Below are positions 43,616 through 54,948 of a stretch of 64,000 nt of DNA, in pieces (positions within the stretch are counted from its first letter, which is position 1; each line of letters starts with the position of its first letter). The position numbers and the translations under genes were made by a program. The notes under the pieces were generated by a model. That model searched no databases. It was given only the letters and a program-made list of their open reading frames with translations, and had not been told where the DNA came from. Source of the DNA: Haematobia irritans (Eukaryota; Arthropoda; Insecta; Diptera; Muscidae); assembly GCF_050003625.1 (NCBI RefSeq), contig NC_134398.1:76337003-76401002 (forward strand), in the 5' to 3' direction.

Positions 43616-43923
43616 TCATTGTTTATCAAGTAAATAATCTTTCAAATTCTTTTTCAGTTTTAACTTATCATTAATATTAAATATATCTAAAGGTAATTTG
43701 TTTAAAACGCTCGGTAATTGGATGGCCAAAGAATTCTGCCCATATCTGGTCCTATGTCTCGGTATTGTATATCTTCCTTCTTTCTTCATTCTGGTGTTCT
43801 GCTGATGTTCAATGCGCTTGAGTATATTTTGATCATCGTTAAATTCAGAGCAGAGTGTTAATTTGTAAATAGTTTGTATGTTGAGTAACCTTTCGGTACG
43901 CATAAATCGTTTTACGTCTTCGT
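43616..43923 (-). pseudogene. C-terminus of the LINE ORF2 (fragment)
   Basis: The minus frame from 43923 to the stop at 43616 reads SNEDVKRFM, NIQTIYKL, HQQNTRMKKEGRYTIPRHR and YGQNSLAIQLPSVLNKLP, paralleling the last 110 residues of the frame at 51962 (HNTRRRTEGRYQIPK, YGKSSLAVSLPEALNTLP). The upstream extension of the open frame to 43996 crosses the MITE stub and I-like 3' UTR and is accidental. Confidence 0.8.
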
Positions 43924-43946
43924 TGGATTTCAACAAAATCACTTTT
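43924..43946 (+). repeat. 23-bp stub of the 23661-24540 MITE end
   Basis: GGATTTCAACAAAATCACTTT is identical to the right end of the MITE at 24518-24538, which borders LINE copy 1. Its presence here shows copy 2 was copied from a copy-1-like junction. Confidence 0.8.
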
Positions 43947-44060
43947 TTTTCCTTTTGTGTAGTTCCGACAATGAGACGGTTTCTTCTTCCCATCATATGA
44001 TGTAGAACGCCATGGCTAATTGCGAGCCCCTAACTCGAGTCCATGTAAGAGGGTGTAGTA

Positions 44061-47000
44061 TCAAAGGCGGATGTTGATCTCACTGAGAAAATCATGTATT
44101 ATTATAAGTTCCTCTAGACCGTATAGGGCAACAAATTCATCAAGTGTAGAACATTGTTCAATAAAGGGATAGTGTCTTCTCTTCATCAAGTATTTGTCAC
44201 ATTGAAATATGATATGATTCGCAGTTTCAGCAACACCACATCGCTCACATTCATTTGTATCAAATACTCCCATGTCGGCCAAAGTAGATTTACAAAAACA
44301 ATGGTTGCTCAAAATCCGATTCAAAGTTTTAACTATTACCGGGTCATGTCCCTTTCCATCAATCCATGGACGTCTCAAGGCATTTGGAAAGATTTTAAAG
44401 TAATGCGAGTCCGCCCTTACGGCAATTGCTGCATACTCAGCCGACCATTCGTTCCACAACTGTTCTTCTATCTTGGTTATTGCATCTTTTATGGTCCACT
44501 TTTCCTCACTCGGTATACCGGAAATACATGCCTCTCGAGCAGCTGTATCTACAGTTTCATTGGGGGGTATATTACAGTGGTTGGGAATGAAGTGAAACTC
44601 AATAGGAGATTCAAATTCTTCCGCCAGTAGCTTGATGTCATCGATTATGAAGTTTTTATGTGAGCTTCCACTTGGAGCCATCATGCCACTCAAGTTGTCA
44701 GTGAGTATGGCTATTTTCTTGTAATCGGATTGTATGGCGAACTCCATCGTCTTTTTAAAAGCCAACAGCTCGGCCGACATAGACGAAAATTTTTTAGGCG
44801 TTCGAAATTTCTTTATTAGCCCGGATTCGTGATGTAAAAAGGCATATCCGGTTGTCCCAGCCATAATAGAACCATCGGTAAAAAAAATTTGAAAGTTGTC
44901 CTCTTTAAGACTTTCCATTTTCACGTTGAAAAGCGTTTTGATGACCTGCGGACTTGCATCACTCTTTTTCCTCGCCGTATTTCCGAAGAAATCATTGTTC
45001 AGTCTTATTTTCCCAGAAGGCCCGCTATACTATATATACTCAAATTTTTCATAAGCCTTTCCATAACTCGTCTTACTTGCAAGAGTATTACCGCGAACTA
45101 CTTCTATAGCCGGCAAGCCATATGCAGCCGATTTCACTAATTCCTTAGCAGTTGCAAACTCAAACCTGCGGCCAGGAGGTAGCTCCGCTGCCATGTGATA
45201 AAGTATTATCGTGTTCGTGGACCTAAAATTGTTTTGACATCTTGTCAGCTTTTTATCAGATGTCTTTGTAAGGTTTGATAGTACAGCAGCACCGTATTCG
45301 ATTTTCGAAAGTGCGAAAGCTGTAGAAGTGTAACGATCTCGTCGGATCAACTCCAAAAGTACACCCACTTAAGATCTTCAGGAAATTACATTTCCGGTCA
45401 ACTGCAGCTATTGTTCTGTCAATGTGGTCACCCATAGACCCATTTGGTGTTATCATCATACCCAGAAATTTAATTTTGTTGTCCTGATTCAAATCCGTAC
45501 CATCTATGTTCATCTGGAGATTGCGTGGCCTAGTGCTGAAATGCACAATATTTGTCTTGGACATGTTGAATCGTAAATTGAGTGCCTCACATCCATTACG
45601 GAATTCAACGATTTTCTGCCTCAATCTGGACTTAGCTGCAGCGAAATTCCGATTGAAGACTAGTATGAAAAAGTCGTCAGCAAATTGAAATAGGGTGGTG
45701 TCTTCATCATTTATTCCGTGTAGGTTTCTGGTATATAAGTGAAACAGCGTGGGGCTCAGACTGCTGCCCTGAGCCAAACCATTTCTAATTTCCACTGTGT
45801 GACTTCCCAGGATCAGTCGCCTCTTCTTATTAAAATCTAGAATCCATTGAATCACGTGACTATTAAATCCCATTCTGAACATGCTTATTGCCAATTTCTC
45901 AACACTGACGCAGTCATATGCCTTTTCAACATCCACACACATACCGAGAATATAGTTTCCTTCAGATTTCTTACTTTTGATTGTACCCATCAGGTCGTTA
46001 ACGCAATTCGAAGTAAATCTGCCACTTCTGATGGCATATGATCTGTCCGGTATCAATTTCACCCTATAAATATGATCTTCGATGTTCTCCTTCAGCTGCG
46101 CCTCCAATATCTTAAAAGGGGTGCACAAAAGTGCTATCGGTCGATAATTTTCAATTTTCGACAAATCCTTTCCCGCCTTTGGGATAGGTGCCACACGTAT
46201 GCACCGCCATTTCTGAGGTACAATGCCACTAGCCCAAATATGGCATAAGTGGTAAAAAAATTTTTCTAATGCCTTCCTGACTTAGATTCATGATCATGCC
46301 ATTTTGTGATTTGATCAGGTCCGGCCGAAGAGCGTGGACTTCTCCCTTTCAAATATTTGTCGAAATTATCATAGCTGAGGGTTGGCCTGGTGTCGGACGT
46401 AGCACCCATGAATACCCTGGGTGTGTTACCCCCGACAACCATGCCCGTCGCTAATTTATCCAAGTACTGCATCTTTTGCTCATCATTCCAAGAGCTATTC
46501 GGGACCTTCTCCATTTTATATTTCTTTAAAATTCTAATCCTATTCCAAACTGCACCAATAGGCGTAGAGCCTGAAATCTCGCTCAGAAAACCATTGAAAT
46601 TCATTCTCTTCCTCTTTTGCGTGTATGACCGAAACTCCTCATCCACCTCGGATAATTCCCAGCAATTGACTGGTGTTCTGTATGAATAATATTTCTGACG
46701 AGCGGCACTCCTGATTCTAAAGAGCCTAGAGCACTTCTCGTCCCACCAAGGCTTCGGTACGTGGAACCTGCCAGTGTTTGATACAGAGGTATTGTTCCTG
46801 ATGATGGACTGAACATTCCTGTTGAATTCGTCAATGTCATTCCCAATCTCACACGTAGCCATGTCCCTGAGTACGCCTGGGAAACTGATTCTGGAACATG
46901 ATTTGGACCTTGACGAATAGCTCGTATTTTCTACTATGATCGGAAGGTGATTACTATTCGTGATTTTAGTCTTAATGGCTCTCCAAGTATAATTTGACAG

Positions 47001-47580
47001 GCCCTCCCTTACGAAAGTCACATCAATCGCCGAATGTTGTGATTCGCTGACACTAAATGTAGGACTGCCATCGTTAATACATATTAATTCAGAGTGTCTC
47101 ACAATTTCACTGAGAATATCTCCATTTGCATCTGACCGAGTATTTCCCCATGAAGCCGACTTAGCATTAAGATCGCCCGCCACAATCATAGGGCCCTTTA
47201 CAGCGCCTATTCGCCCCATTATGGACTTCACGATGGTGCGAAAATCCCCGGATCGGGTGTTTGGTGGAATATATGCCACGATGAGACTGAAATTCTTCTT
47301 CAAGTTCAGAGTCGATATGCCTATCGCCTCAATGCCCTTGGCAAAACCGATGATAGAGTAGCGAATGTCTCTTCTGCAGTATATGCCTACACCACCGAAG
47401 CCATCCGCTCAGTTTCTGGAAATAAAGTCATAGTTGCATAGACTGGTCGAAGAATTTCCCCTGACCCACGTCTCACAGCAGTGCGAAATCTATCTCGTTT
47501 CTTTCTAACAACATTTCTAGTGCGTCCTTGTTTTCATCTTTGTTGAGACTTTGTATGTTATATTGGAGTATTTTCACCAT
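44061..47580 (-). pseudogene. I-like ORF2: endonuclease-RT-RNase H, copy 2 (frameshifted)
   Basis: Same lesions as copy 1 in the endonuclease start (FALL stop, stop near 47409) and at the A/T run near 46262. The 46266-47303 frame stays open through KGRSPRSSAGPDQITK because copy 2 has the C that copy 1 lacks. RT from 46194 is open over NGLAQGSSLSPTLFHLY and FADDFF (copy 1 has Gln-Ser-Ser there). The thumb/connection has deletions of about 25 and 23 bp near 45226 and 45028, leaving RNase H (FFTDGS, MSAELLAF, ILTDN) in a separate frame from 44924. Not functional. Confidence 0.85.
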
Positions 47581-47613
47581 AATAAGTTGAATTTTAATTT
47601 TTTGTTTAGCTCT

Positions 47614-48666
47614 CCAATTCAGTGACACGATGCATTTCTGCTCTGGCAATGGCCGTACCATTCGGACTGATGTATGTTTCCTCACAGTTCAGTGCCTCTA
47701 GCTATCTTGGAATACTAGCTATCTTGGAATACGGATGCCTTGCATGCAGCATCCTCGCCGAATTCATAGCCTCATTGCTGATTTCCTTATTTCGGTTTGA
47801 ACTGCCTCTGCCTCTGTGATGGTCCTGAATTCGGGGAAAACCACCACCTACCTCCTCATCGAGCAGGCTGGATCTATTCGTAAGTACTGGGGAGTATTTA
47901 GCTCTGGCCTCTCTGAATGATAAGTTTTCCATCGTCAGGTGCGTTTTATCTCGAATGCCTTTTCCCTAGCTGGACAGTTGCGATCAGTGGGTACATGATC
48001 ACCCTTGCAGTTGGTACAAACAATCTTCTCCACACATGGGTCCTTTTCTGTATGCGGTTGGAAGCAGCCTCTGCGACATGCCATGGCTTGTTTGCAATGC
48101 TGGGCATAGTGGTTAAAACGAAAACAGTTATAACACTGACCAAAAGATACGAAGGTCTTGACTGGGTATCTCAAGCCGTGTCTCAGTTCTTTTCCAAAGA
48201 ATATTATCTCGCCGGGGACCTTCGTACCTTTAAAGAGGATCTTCACACGTTCCGTGGGCACCCTTTTGTCCTCACCTACCCTCCGAGTCACTCTGAACAT
48301 GTCCAAAACAACGCCATTTGTCTGAATGTCATCTCTTAATTCATCAATTGTGTATTCCACAGGCACTTCATACAAGATACCCATCTTTGCAACAAAATGG
48401 GCAAAAATCTTAGGTTGAAACCCAGCAGCTACAATGTTTTCATTATTGACAAAATTGTTTGCCGAATAATGATCTTTGAACGTAACTTTCGCCCTGCCAT
48501 ACCCAATCTTGGATACCTCCAACATATTTCCTATCGACAGTGCCCTCGCAACTCTCATAAACGCCAGCACGTTCATTGATCTGTGGGCTCTTGCGTCGCT
48601 TATTGTATCAACATACACCATGAATTCACCGACATGCTGTTCATCGTAGAAAAACTTGTTCTCATA
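47614..48666 (-). pseudogene. I-like ORF1, main part (copy 2)
   Basis: Identical in translation to copy 1 over 244 codons (three Cys/His boxes present), with the same frameshift at about 47932 and the same 17-bp tandem duplication at about 47700-47733. It is separated from its N-terminal part by the TIR element that now spans 48667-55519. Confidence 0.8.
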
Positions 48667-49379
48667 CACCCAGAAAAAAGTGACCCCTTCTTTAAGTTAA
48701 AATGAACTCATTGTGAAGAAAGTTGAACTTCGTATAGCGCCAAAGACATTTTTATTTGTTTGAACGATGTGATTTTCGTAGAAATTAGGTATAATGCATT
48801 CCATATATTAGTTAACATTTTCCTATATTTATGTACCACAATACTACAGAATGAAAAAATTTAACTGATTTGAATTCATATATGGAATGATTTTATTGAA
48901 ATTTTTTCATTCATTTGGACAAATCTTACATATTTGTGGTAAAACTTTTACTTCATAATTAGAACTGCTTACCTTCGTTTTAAATACAATTTTATTTATT
49001 TATATAAGCAATTTTATCTTCAAAAAAAGACATGTTTTATTAATATATTGAATATATTTATTAAGAATCAACAGCATCGACTGTCCTTGAAATATTAGTT
49101 TATTATTCAACTATTTCCAATTTCCATGTGATATTATCAACTGTAAAACACACTTTTTCTTCTTCTTGTACTTTTCACTTTTAATAAGTTGCTGCCTAAC
49201 GATTTAAATACCTACAAATATAAAAAATCATAAACCATTTTTGTTACAAAAGGTTAGCGTCACTGAATATTACCTGATAATTGAAGATTCCAAAATGAAG
49301 ACAAATGAAAGGGTTGTTATTCTGCTGGTGTTTTCTTTCTTTATACACCATGACGAACATTGATAAATTTATTTTCAAA

Positions 49380-50413
49380 CAAGTATATACGGCCGTAAGT
49401 TCGGCCAGGCCGAAGCTTATGTACCCTCCACCATGGATTGCGCAGAAACTTCTACTGAAACCGATGGCAAGGTATCTTAAAACTTCCTAACAACGTAATA
49501 TATACCACATAGTCCATACGTGGTATATATTAATCTACAAAAGGGCCGATAAAATACGTATATAATTAAGTTTAAAGTTTCTATAGAAATAAAATTTTGA
49601 CAAAATAAAATTTTGACAACATTTTCTATAGAAGTAAAATTTTGACAAAATTTTCTATAAAAATAAAATTTTGAAAAAATTTTCTATAGAAATAAAATTT
49701 TGACAAGCATGGGGATTAGCGGCCTTATACTAACACCACGTTGCAAATTTCAACCGGATCGGATGAATTTTGCTCCTCCAAGAGGCTCCGGAGATCAAAT
49801 CTGGGGAACGGTTTATATGGTGGCTATATATAATTAAGGATCGATATGGACCAATTCTTGCATGTTTGTTAGAGACCACATTCTAACACCATGTTCCAAA
49901 TTTCAACCGGATCGGATGAATTTTGCTCTTCCAAGAGGCTCCGGAGGACAAATCTGGGGATCGATTTATATGGGGGCTATATATAATTATGGACCGATAT
50001 GGACCAATTCTTGCATGGTTGTTAGAGATCATATACTAACACTATGTACCAAATTTCAGCCGGATCGGATGAAATTTGCTTCTCTTAGAGGCCTCACAAG
50101 CCAAATTTGGGGGTCCGTTTATATGGGGGCTATACGTAAAAGTGGACCGATATGGCCCATTTGCAATACCATCCGACCTACATCAATAACAACTACTTGT
50201 GCCAAGTTTCAAGTCGATAGCTTGTTTCGTTCGGAAGTTAGCGTGATTTCAACAGACGGACGGACGGACGGACGGACATGCTCAGATCGACTCAGAATTT
50301 TACCACGACCCAGAATATATATACTTTATGGGGTCTTAAAGCAATATTTCGATGTGTTACAAACGGAATGACGAAGTTAATATACCCCCATCCTATGGTG
50401 GAGGGTATAAAAA
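49380..50413 (+). mobile_element. CAAGTATATACGGCCG repeat element, copy A2
   Basis: Duplicate of 30021-31203 with one 153-bp unit fewer and one GACG more. The long frame 49862-50371 is an effect of the 153-bp (3 x 51) unit. Confidence 0.8.
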
Positions 50414-50784
50414 CGAACATTTTTTCTCACTAATTTAAAATAACAAATATTTTATATATTTTATTTGTTATTTATTATATTATTTTACCATATTATTTTT
50501 TAACAATCTCTCCGTATACCACAACAACGCGATTCCAACTAAAACAAGTATATACGGCCGTAAGTTCGGCCAGGCCGAATCTTATGTACCCTCCACCATG
50601 GATTGCGTAGGAACTTCTACTAAAGGCTGTCATCCACAATCGAATTACTTGGGTTGCGATAACACTTGCCGATGGCAAGGTATCGTAAAACTTTTTAACA
50701 CTGTCTTCTAAATTGTAAGTTAGTCCATAAGGGGTATATATTAAACAAAAAAAAAAGGCCGATTAAATACGTATATAATTCAGT

Positions 50785-51225
50785 TTGACAAAATTTTCTA
50801 TAGAAATAAAATTTCGACAAAATTTTCTATAGAAATAAAAACTTGACAAAATTTTCTATAGAAATAAAATGTTGACAAAATTTTCTATGGAAGTAAAATG
50901 TTGACAAAATTTTCTATAGCAATAAAATTTTGACAAAATTTTCTATAGAAATAAAATGTTGACAAAATTTTCTATATAAATAAAATGTTGACAAAATGTT
51001 CTATAGAAATAAAATGTTGACAAAATTGTCTATAGAAATAAAAAGTTGACAAAATTTTCTACAGAAATAAATTTTTTACAAAATTTTCTATAGAAATAAA
51101 ATTTTGACAAAATTATCTATGGAAATAAAATGTTGACAAACATTGCTATAGAAATAAACTTTTTACAAAACTTTCTATAGAAATGAAATTTTGACAAAAC
51201 TTTCTATAGTAATAAATTTTGACAA
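50785..51225 (+). repeat. 29-bp minisatellite (TTCTATAGAAATAAAA core)
   Basis: About 15 tandem units of 29 bp, differing by single bases (TTTTGAC/TGTTGAC, occasional GAAGTAAAA). Each unit contains the palindrome TTCTATAGAA. Shorter runs occur at 30215-30345 and 49575-49705. Confidence 0.92.
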
Positions 51226-51713
51226 TTTTTACATGGCTGTTAGAGGCCATATACTAACGAAATGTACCAAATTTCAACCGCATCGGATGACTTTTGCTCC
51301 TCCAAGAGGCTCCGGAGGTCAAATCTGGGGATCGGTTTATATGGGAGCTATATATAATTATGGACCGATATGGACCAATTTTTGCATGGTTGTTAGAGAC
51401 CATATACTAACACCACGCACTAAATTTCAATTGGATCGGATGAATTTTGCTCATCCAAGAGGCTCCAGAGTTCAAATCTGGGGATCGGTTTATATGGGAG
51501 CTATATATAATTATGGACCGATATGGACCAATTTTTGCATGCTTGTTAGAGACCGTATACTAACATCAGGTACTCAATTTCAAACGGATCGGATGAATTT
51601 TGCCCCTCCAAGAGGCTCCGGAGGTCAAATCTGGGGATCGGTTTATATGGGAGCTATATATAATTATGGACCGATATGGACCAGTTTTTGCATGGTTGTT
51701 AGAGACCATATAC
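51226..51713 (+). repeat. 153-bp tandem units, left of the nested LINE
   Basis: Three units plus a partial one, each with CATGGTTGTTAGAG, CGGATCGGATGAA and GGGATCGGTTTATATGGG. The same array continues at 54248-54735 after the LINE. Confidence 0.9.
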
Positions 51714-51817
51714 TTTTTTTTTTTTTTTTTTTTTTTTTTATTATAAATTATAAATTTTTATTTATTGATGTTGTTCTTTACAGATACATATTTACAAATT
51801 CATCTTAATTCTACACA

Positions 51818-51846
51818 CCCGCGAAGCCCTTAGGCTTGTCTGCAGG
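51818..51846 (-). ncRNA. Conserved 3'-UTR hairpin of the LINE
   Basis: As minus-strand RNA: stem CCUGC/GCGGG, internal loop AGAC opposite C, stem AAGCC/GGCUU, loop UAAG, about 116 bases after the stop codon (122 in the relative at 43465). Confidence 0.6.
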
Positions 51847-51961
51847 ATAAAGATAGATTAATAATTATTTGTATATATTTTTTGTATTTAATACTGATTG
51901 ATTAAAAAATTGACTTCTACTCTTAAATCACAATGAAGTGTTTGGTACATATTTTTAATAT

Positions 51962-54243
51962 TCAATAAGTATTTATAAAAAATTCTTTAATATCTTTTTT
52001 CTTGCTTTTCTTATCTATATTTTGGAATAAGCTATACGGAAGAGTGTTTAAAGCTTCAGGTAGTGAAACTGCCAGCGATGATTTCCCATATTTGTTTTTT
52101 GCTTTTGGTATTTGATATCTTCCTTCGGTTCTTCTTCTGGTATTATGCCTGTGGTTTATGGGTTGAAGCAGGTCTGTGTTTGCTGAAAACTCATGTATAA
52201 TTGTTGTGTTGTATAAGCCTTTGATGTTTAATAACTCCAAATCTTTATACATGTGGGAAATAGTTTGAATGTTTCTTGTACTATTTCTTTCTGTAAATCG
52301 TAGATAGTTCTTGTATAATAACTTGATAATTTTGTCTTGAGCTGCTTGCAATATTTTACAACTTCCGCCATTTCCCCACGCTGTTATACCGTGTCTAATA
52401 TAAGACTCACTCAGAGCGAAATACGCTTGCTTAAGAACATAGAAAGGCGAGCAAAGGCTCAGATGATACAGTGCATATGACGATTTTCGAAGCTTCCTTT
52501 GTAAATGTTCTTGCTGAGATTTCCATTTAAAGTTGCTGTCTAAGTATACTCCCAGATATTTATAAGTGTTTACCAATTCTACATTAGTTACACATGCGTC
52601 ATTTAATGCGTGTTGGTTTGTGATATTTTTATGTAAGCACTCCGTGTCATGGAATGTAATATTGATGTGTGTATTCGGCATATTCTGTGGTTTGAAATGC
52701 ATCAGTTTTGTTTTAGAGACATTAATGATTAACCCATTGTCATGGCACCATCTGTTAATTACATCCGTCTCTTGCTGCATGATTTGTGTGGCCGTTTGTA
52801 AGCATTTATTTGAAACTATAATCGCGGTATCATCGGCGTATGCGAATACAGTTCCTTTTCTTATAACATTCATCAGATCATTAGCGTATATAATGTACAG
52901 AATTGGTCCAAGTTTAGATCCTTGCGGCACTCCATACATCGTTTTTCTACTGCTGCTTGTTTCGTTATCGATTTTCACCATATAATTTCTGAAGCTTAAG
53001 TAACTTTTGAACCAGTTCAGACAGTGTCCTCGTATTCCATTCCTTTCAAGTGTATCTAACAACGTGTTATGCGAAAGGGTGTCAAAGGCTTTGCTAAAAT
53101 CTATAAACAATGCTAAGCTGCTTATGTTTTCGTTCAGATTTTGGTATATGTGATTAGAAAAATAACCCAACAGTTGGTTTATATTTTTTCCTTTCTGAAA
53201 GCCAAATTGGGATTTATGTATAATTTTGAATTTGGTTAGAAATTGTTTAAGTCTTCGAACTATTATTTCTTCCAGTATTTTTTCTATTATTGACAATATT
53301 GCTATTGGCCTATAGTTATTAAAATCAGATTTTTTACCCGATTTATATATAGGTCTTATGAGCGAGGTTTTAAGAATCGAGGGTACTTCTGCATTGGATA
53401 TGCTGCTGTTTATGAAAGATGTTATGATAGGGGTGAGATAATCGGCATTGTTTTTTATGTCAATTGCACGTATTCCATCAGCACCTGTACTTTTTCTGAT
53501 ATTTAAAGTTTTTAAAATATTGTTTATTTCAATCTCGTTTGTGTGCTCTATATACATTGTGTTTACAATTGTAGTTGCAGGAATTGAACATGTCTTGATA
53601 CAACAGTTATGTAAAATTTTTGATGTATTTTTATCAAAATTTTCGGCAAAAAGTTCAACAATATCCTTCATATTCTTCCCATAAAAATTTTTCTTAATTG
53701 TTTCATCCAGATTATTTTTACGTTTTCCTATTATATTATTAATTAGCTGCCATGTACCACGCATATCGTTTTTGTTTTGTATGAACTTATTGTAATTATA
53801 CATATTTTTCGCATTTGTTATTTTTTTGTTCAATCTATTATTGAAGTTTTTATAAATTTTTTCATATAATTCATTTTTTTTATTATTTCTCCATTTTTTA
53901 TAAAGATTGTCCCTTATTTCACAGCATTTTAGTATTTCCTCATTTAGCCACGGATATTGATTCCTTTTTTTAATGTGTTTTCTTGTTGATTTAGTATTAT
54001 CATATATTTTATTAAATTCATTGAATATGTTATTGAAAAGATCGTTTGTATTTCTTGACTGCAATAAAATGTTATTCCAATCTACATTTCGTATACTTTG
54101 ATTAACTTTTCTGTTATCAATGTTTATGATTTCATTAATAGCGTTTTCGCGGTTTCTATTATTATGTGTATTGACATCACTCACTATGCAACCATATATT
54201 GTGTAGTGGTCTGAGATTGATGTTGCGACAACAACAGCATGCG
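51962..54243 (-). CDS. LINE ORF2 fragment: reverse transcriptase, open over ~760 codons
   Basis: The frame enters at the endonuclease end (SISDHYTIYG, the SDH motif) and continues through an Asn/Lys-rich linker with YPWLNEEILKCC to the RT: RKSTGADGIRAIDIK, IRPIYKSGKKSDFNNYRPI, FIDFSKAFDTLSHN (first Asp), YGVPQGSKLGPILYIIYAND, FAYADDTAIIV (YADD), and YKYLGVYLDSNFKW. The C-terminal part has the HNTRRRTEGRYQIPK and SLAVSLPEALNTLP blocks. No stop or frameshift occurs. The native start and the endonuclease are missing, so no native protein is expected, but the RT sequence itself looks fully preserved. Confidence 0.88.
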
Positions 54244-54247
54244 ATAC

Positions 54248-54948
54248 TACCAAATTTCAATCGGGTAGGATGAAGTTTGCTCCTCCAAGAGGCTCCGGAG
54301 GTCAAATCTGGGGATCGGTTTATATGGGAGCTATATATATTTATGGACCGATATAGACCAATTTTTGCATGGTTGTTAGAGACCGTATACTAACATCAGG
54401 TACCAAATTTCAACCGGATCGGATGAATTTTGCCCATCCAAGAGGCTCCGGAGGTCAAATCTGGGGATCGGTTTATATGGGGGCTATATATAATTATGGA
54501 CCGATATGGACCAATTTTTGCATGGTTGTTAGAGACCGCATACTTAGACCACGTACCAAATTTCAACCGGATCGGATGAATTTTGCTGCTCCGGAAGGCT
54601 CCGCAAGCCAAATTTGGGGATCGGTTTATATGGGGGCTATACGTAAACGTGGGCCGATATGGCCCATTTTCAATACCATCCGACCTACATCAATAACAAC
54701 TACTTGTGCCAAGTTTCAAGTCGATAGCTAGTTTCGTTCGAAAGTTAGCGTGATTTCCACAGACGGACGGACAGCCGGACAGACGGACAGGCGGACAGAC
54801 GGACGGACGGACGGACATACTTAGATCGACTCAGAATTTCACCACGACCCAGAATATATATACTTTATGGGGTCTTAGAGCAATATTTCGATGTGTTACA
54901 AACGGAATGACAAAGTTAATATACCCCCATCCTATGGTGGAGGGTATA
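54248..54948 (+). repeat. 153-bp tandem units and microsatellite, right of the nested LINE
   Basis: Units continue to about 54735, followed by GACGGACGGACAGCCGGACAG-type repeats (first 20 bases typical; 54762-54818) and the end sequence ATACCCCCATCCTATGGTGG. Confidence 0.88.

Larger units (their letters stand above)
43416..43946 (-). mobile_element. 3' fragment of a CR1/Jockey-group LINE (related to the one at 51714)
   Basis: Poly(T) at 43416-43426 is the A-tail on the minus strand. The 3' UTR (43427-43615) holds a hairpin shared in form with 51818-51846. The body stops at 43923, next to 23 bases of a MITE end (43924-43946), after which duplication copy 2 begins. It is severely 5'-truncated or cut by the duplication breakpoint. 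Confidence 0.8.
51714..54243 (-). mobile_element. CR1/Jockey-group LINE, 5'-truncated, intact RT frame
   Basis: Poly(T) of 23 bases (51714-51737) marks the 3' end. ATAC on both sides (51710-51713 and 54244-54247) is a short possible target duplication. The 5' cut falls at the end of the endonuclease domain. The uninterrupted frame and homogeneous A-tail indicate a recent insertion. A related fragment lies at 43416. Confidence 0.88.
50545..54948 (+). mobile_element. CAAGTATATACGGCCG repeat element, copy B, with nested LINE; empty in copy 1
   Basis: Copy 1 reads CCAACT-AAAAAAA-CAACCC (31270-31290) where copy 2 has the whole element between A-runs. So the element starts at CAAGTATATACGG and ends at GGAGGGTAT with at most two A residues duplicated. 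It carries about 15 units of the 29-bp minisatellite, 153-bp units on both sides of a LINE (51714-54243), and a GACGGACAG-type microsatellite at 54762-54818. Confidence 0.85.

Noticed and set aside
43924..43996. N-terminal extension of the LINE fragment ORF (codons before SNEDVKRF)
   Set aside because: It crosses the MITE stub and the 3' UTR of the I-like LINE; the open frame there is accidental.
50785..51225. A CRISPR-like array
   Set aside because: The 29-bp units are directly tandem with no spacers; it is a minisatellite in eukaryotic DNA.
49862..51808. Open frames of 169 and 205 codons (also at 30503-31129 and 54369-54731)
   Set aside because: They run through 153-bp tandem units; 153 is a multiple of three, so a stop-free phase repeats itself. 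The translations are repetitive and carry no domain.
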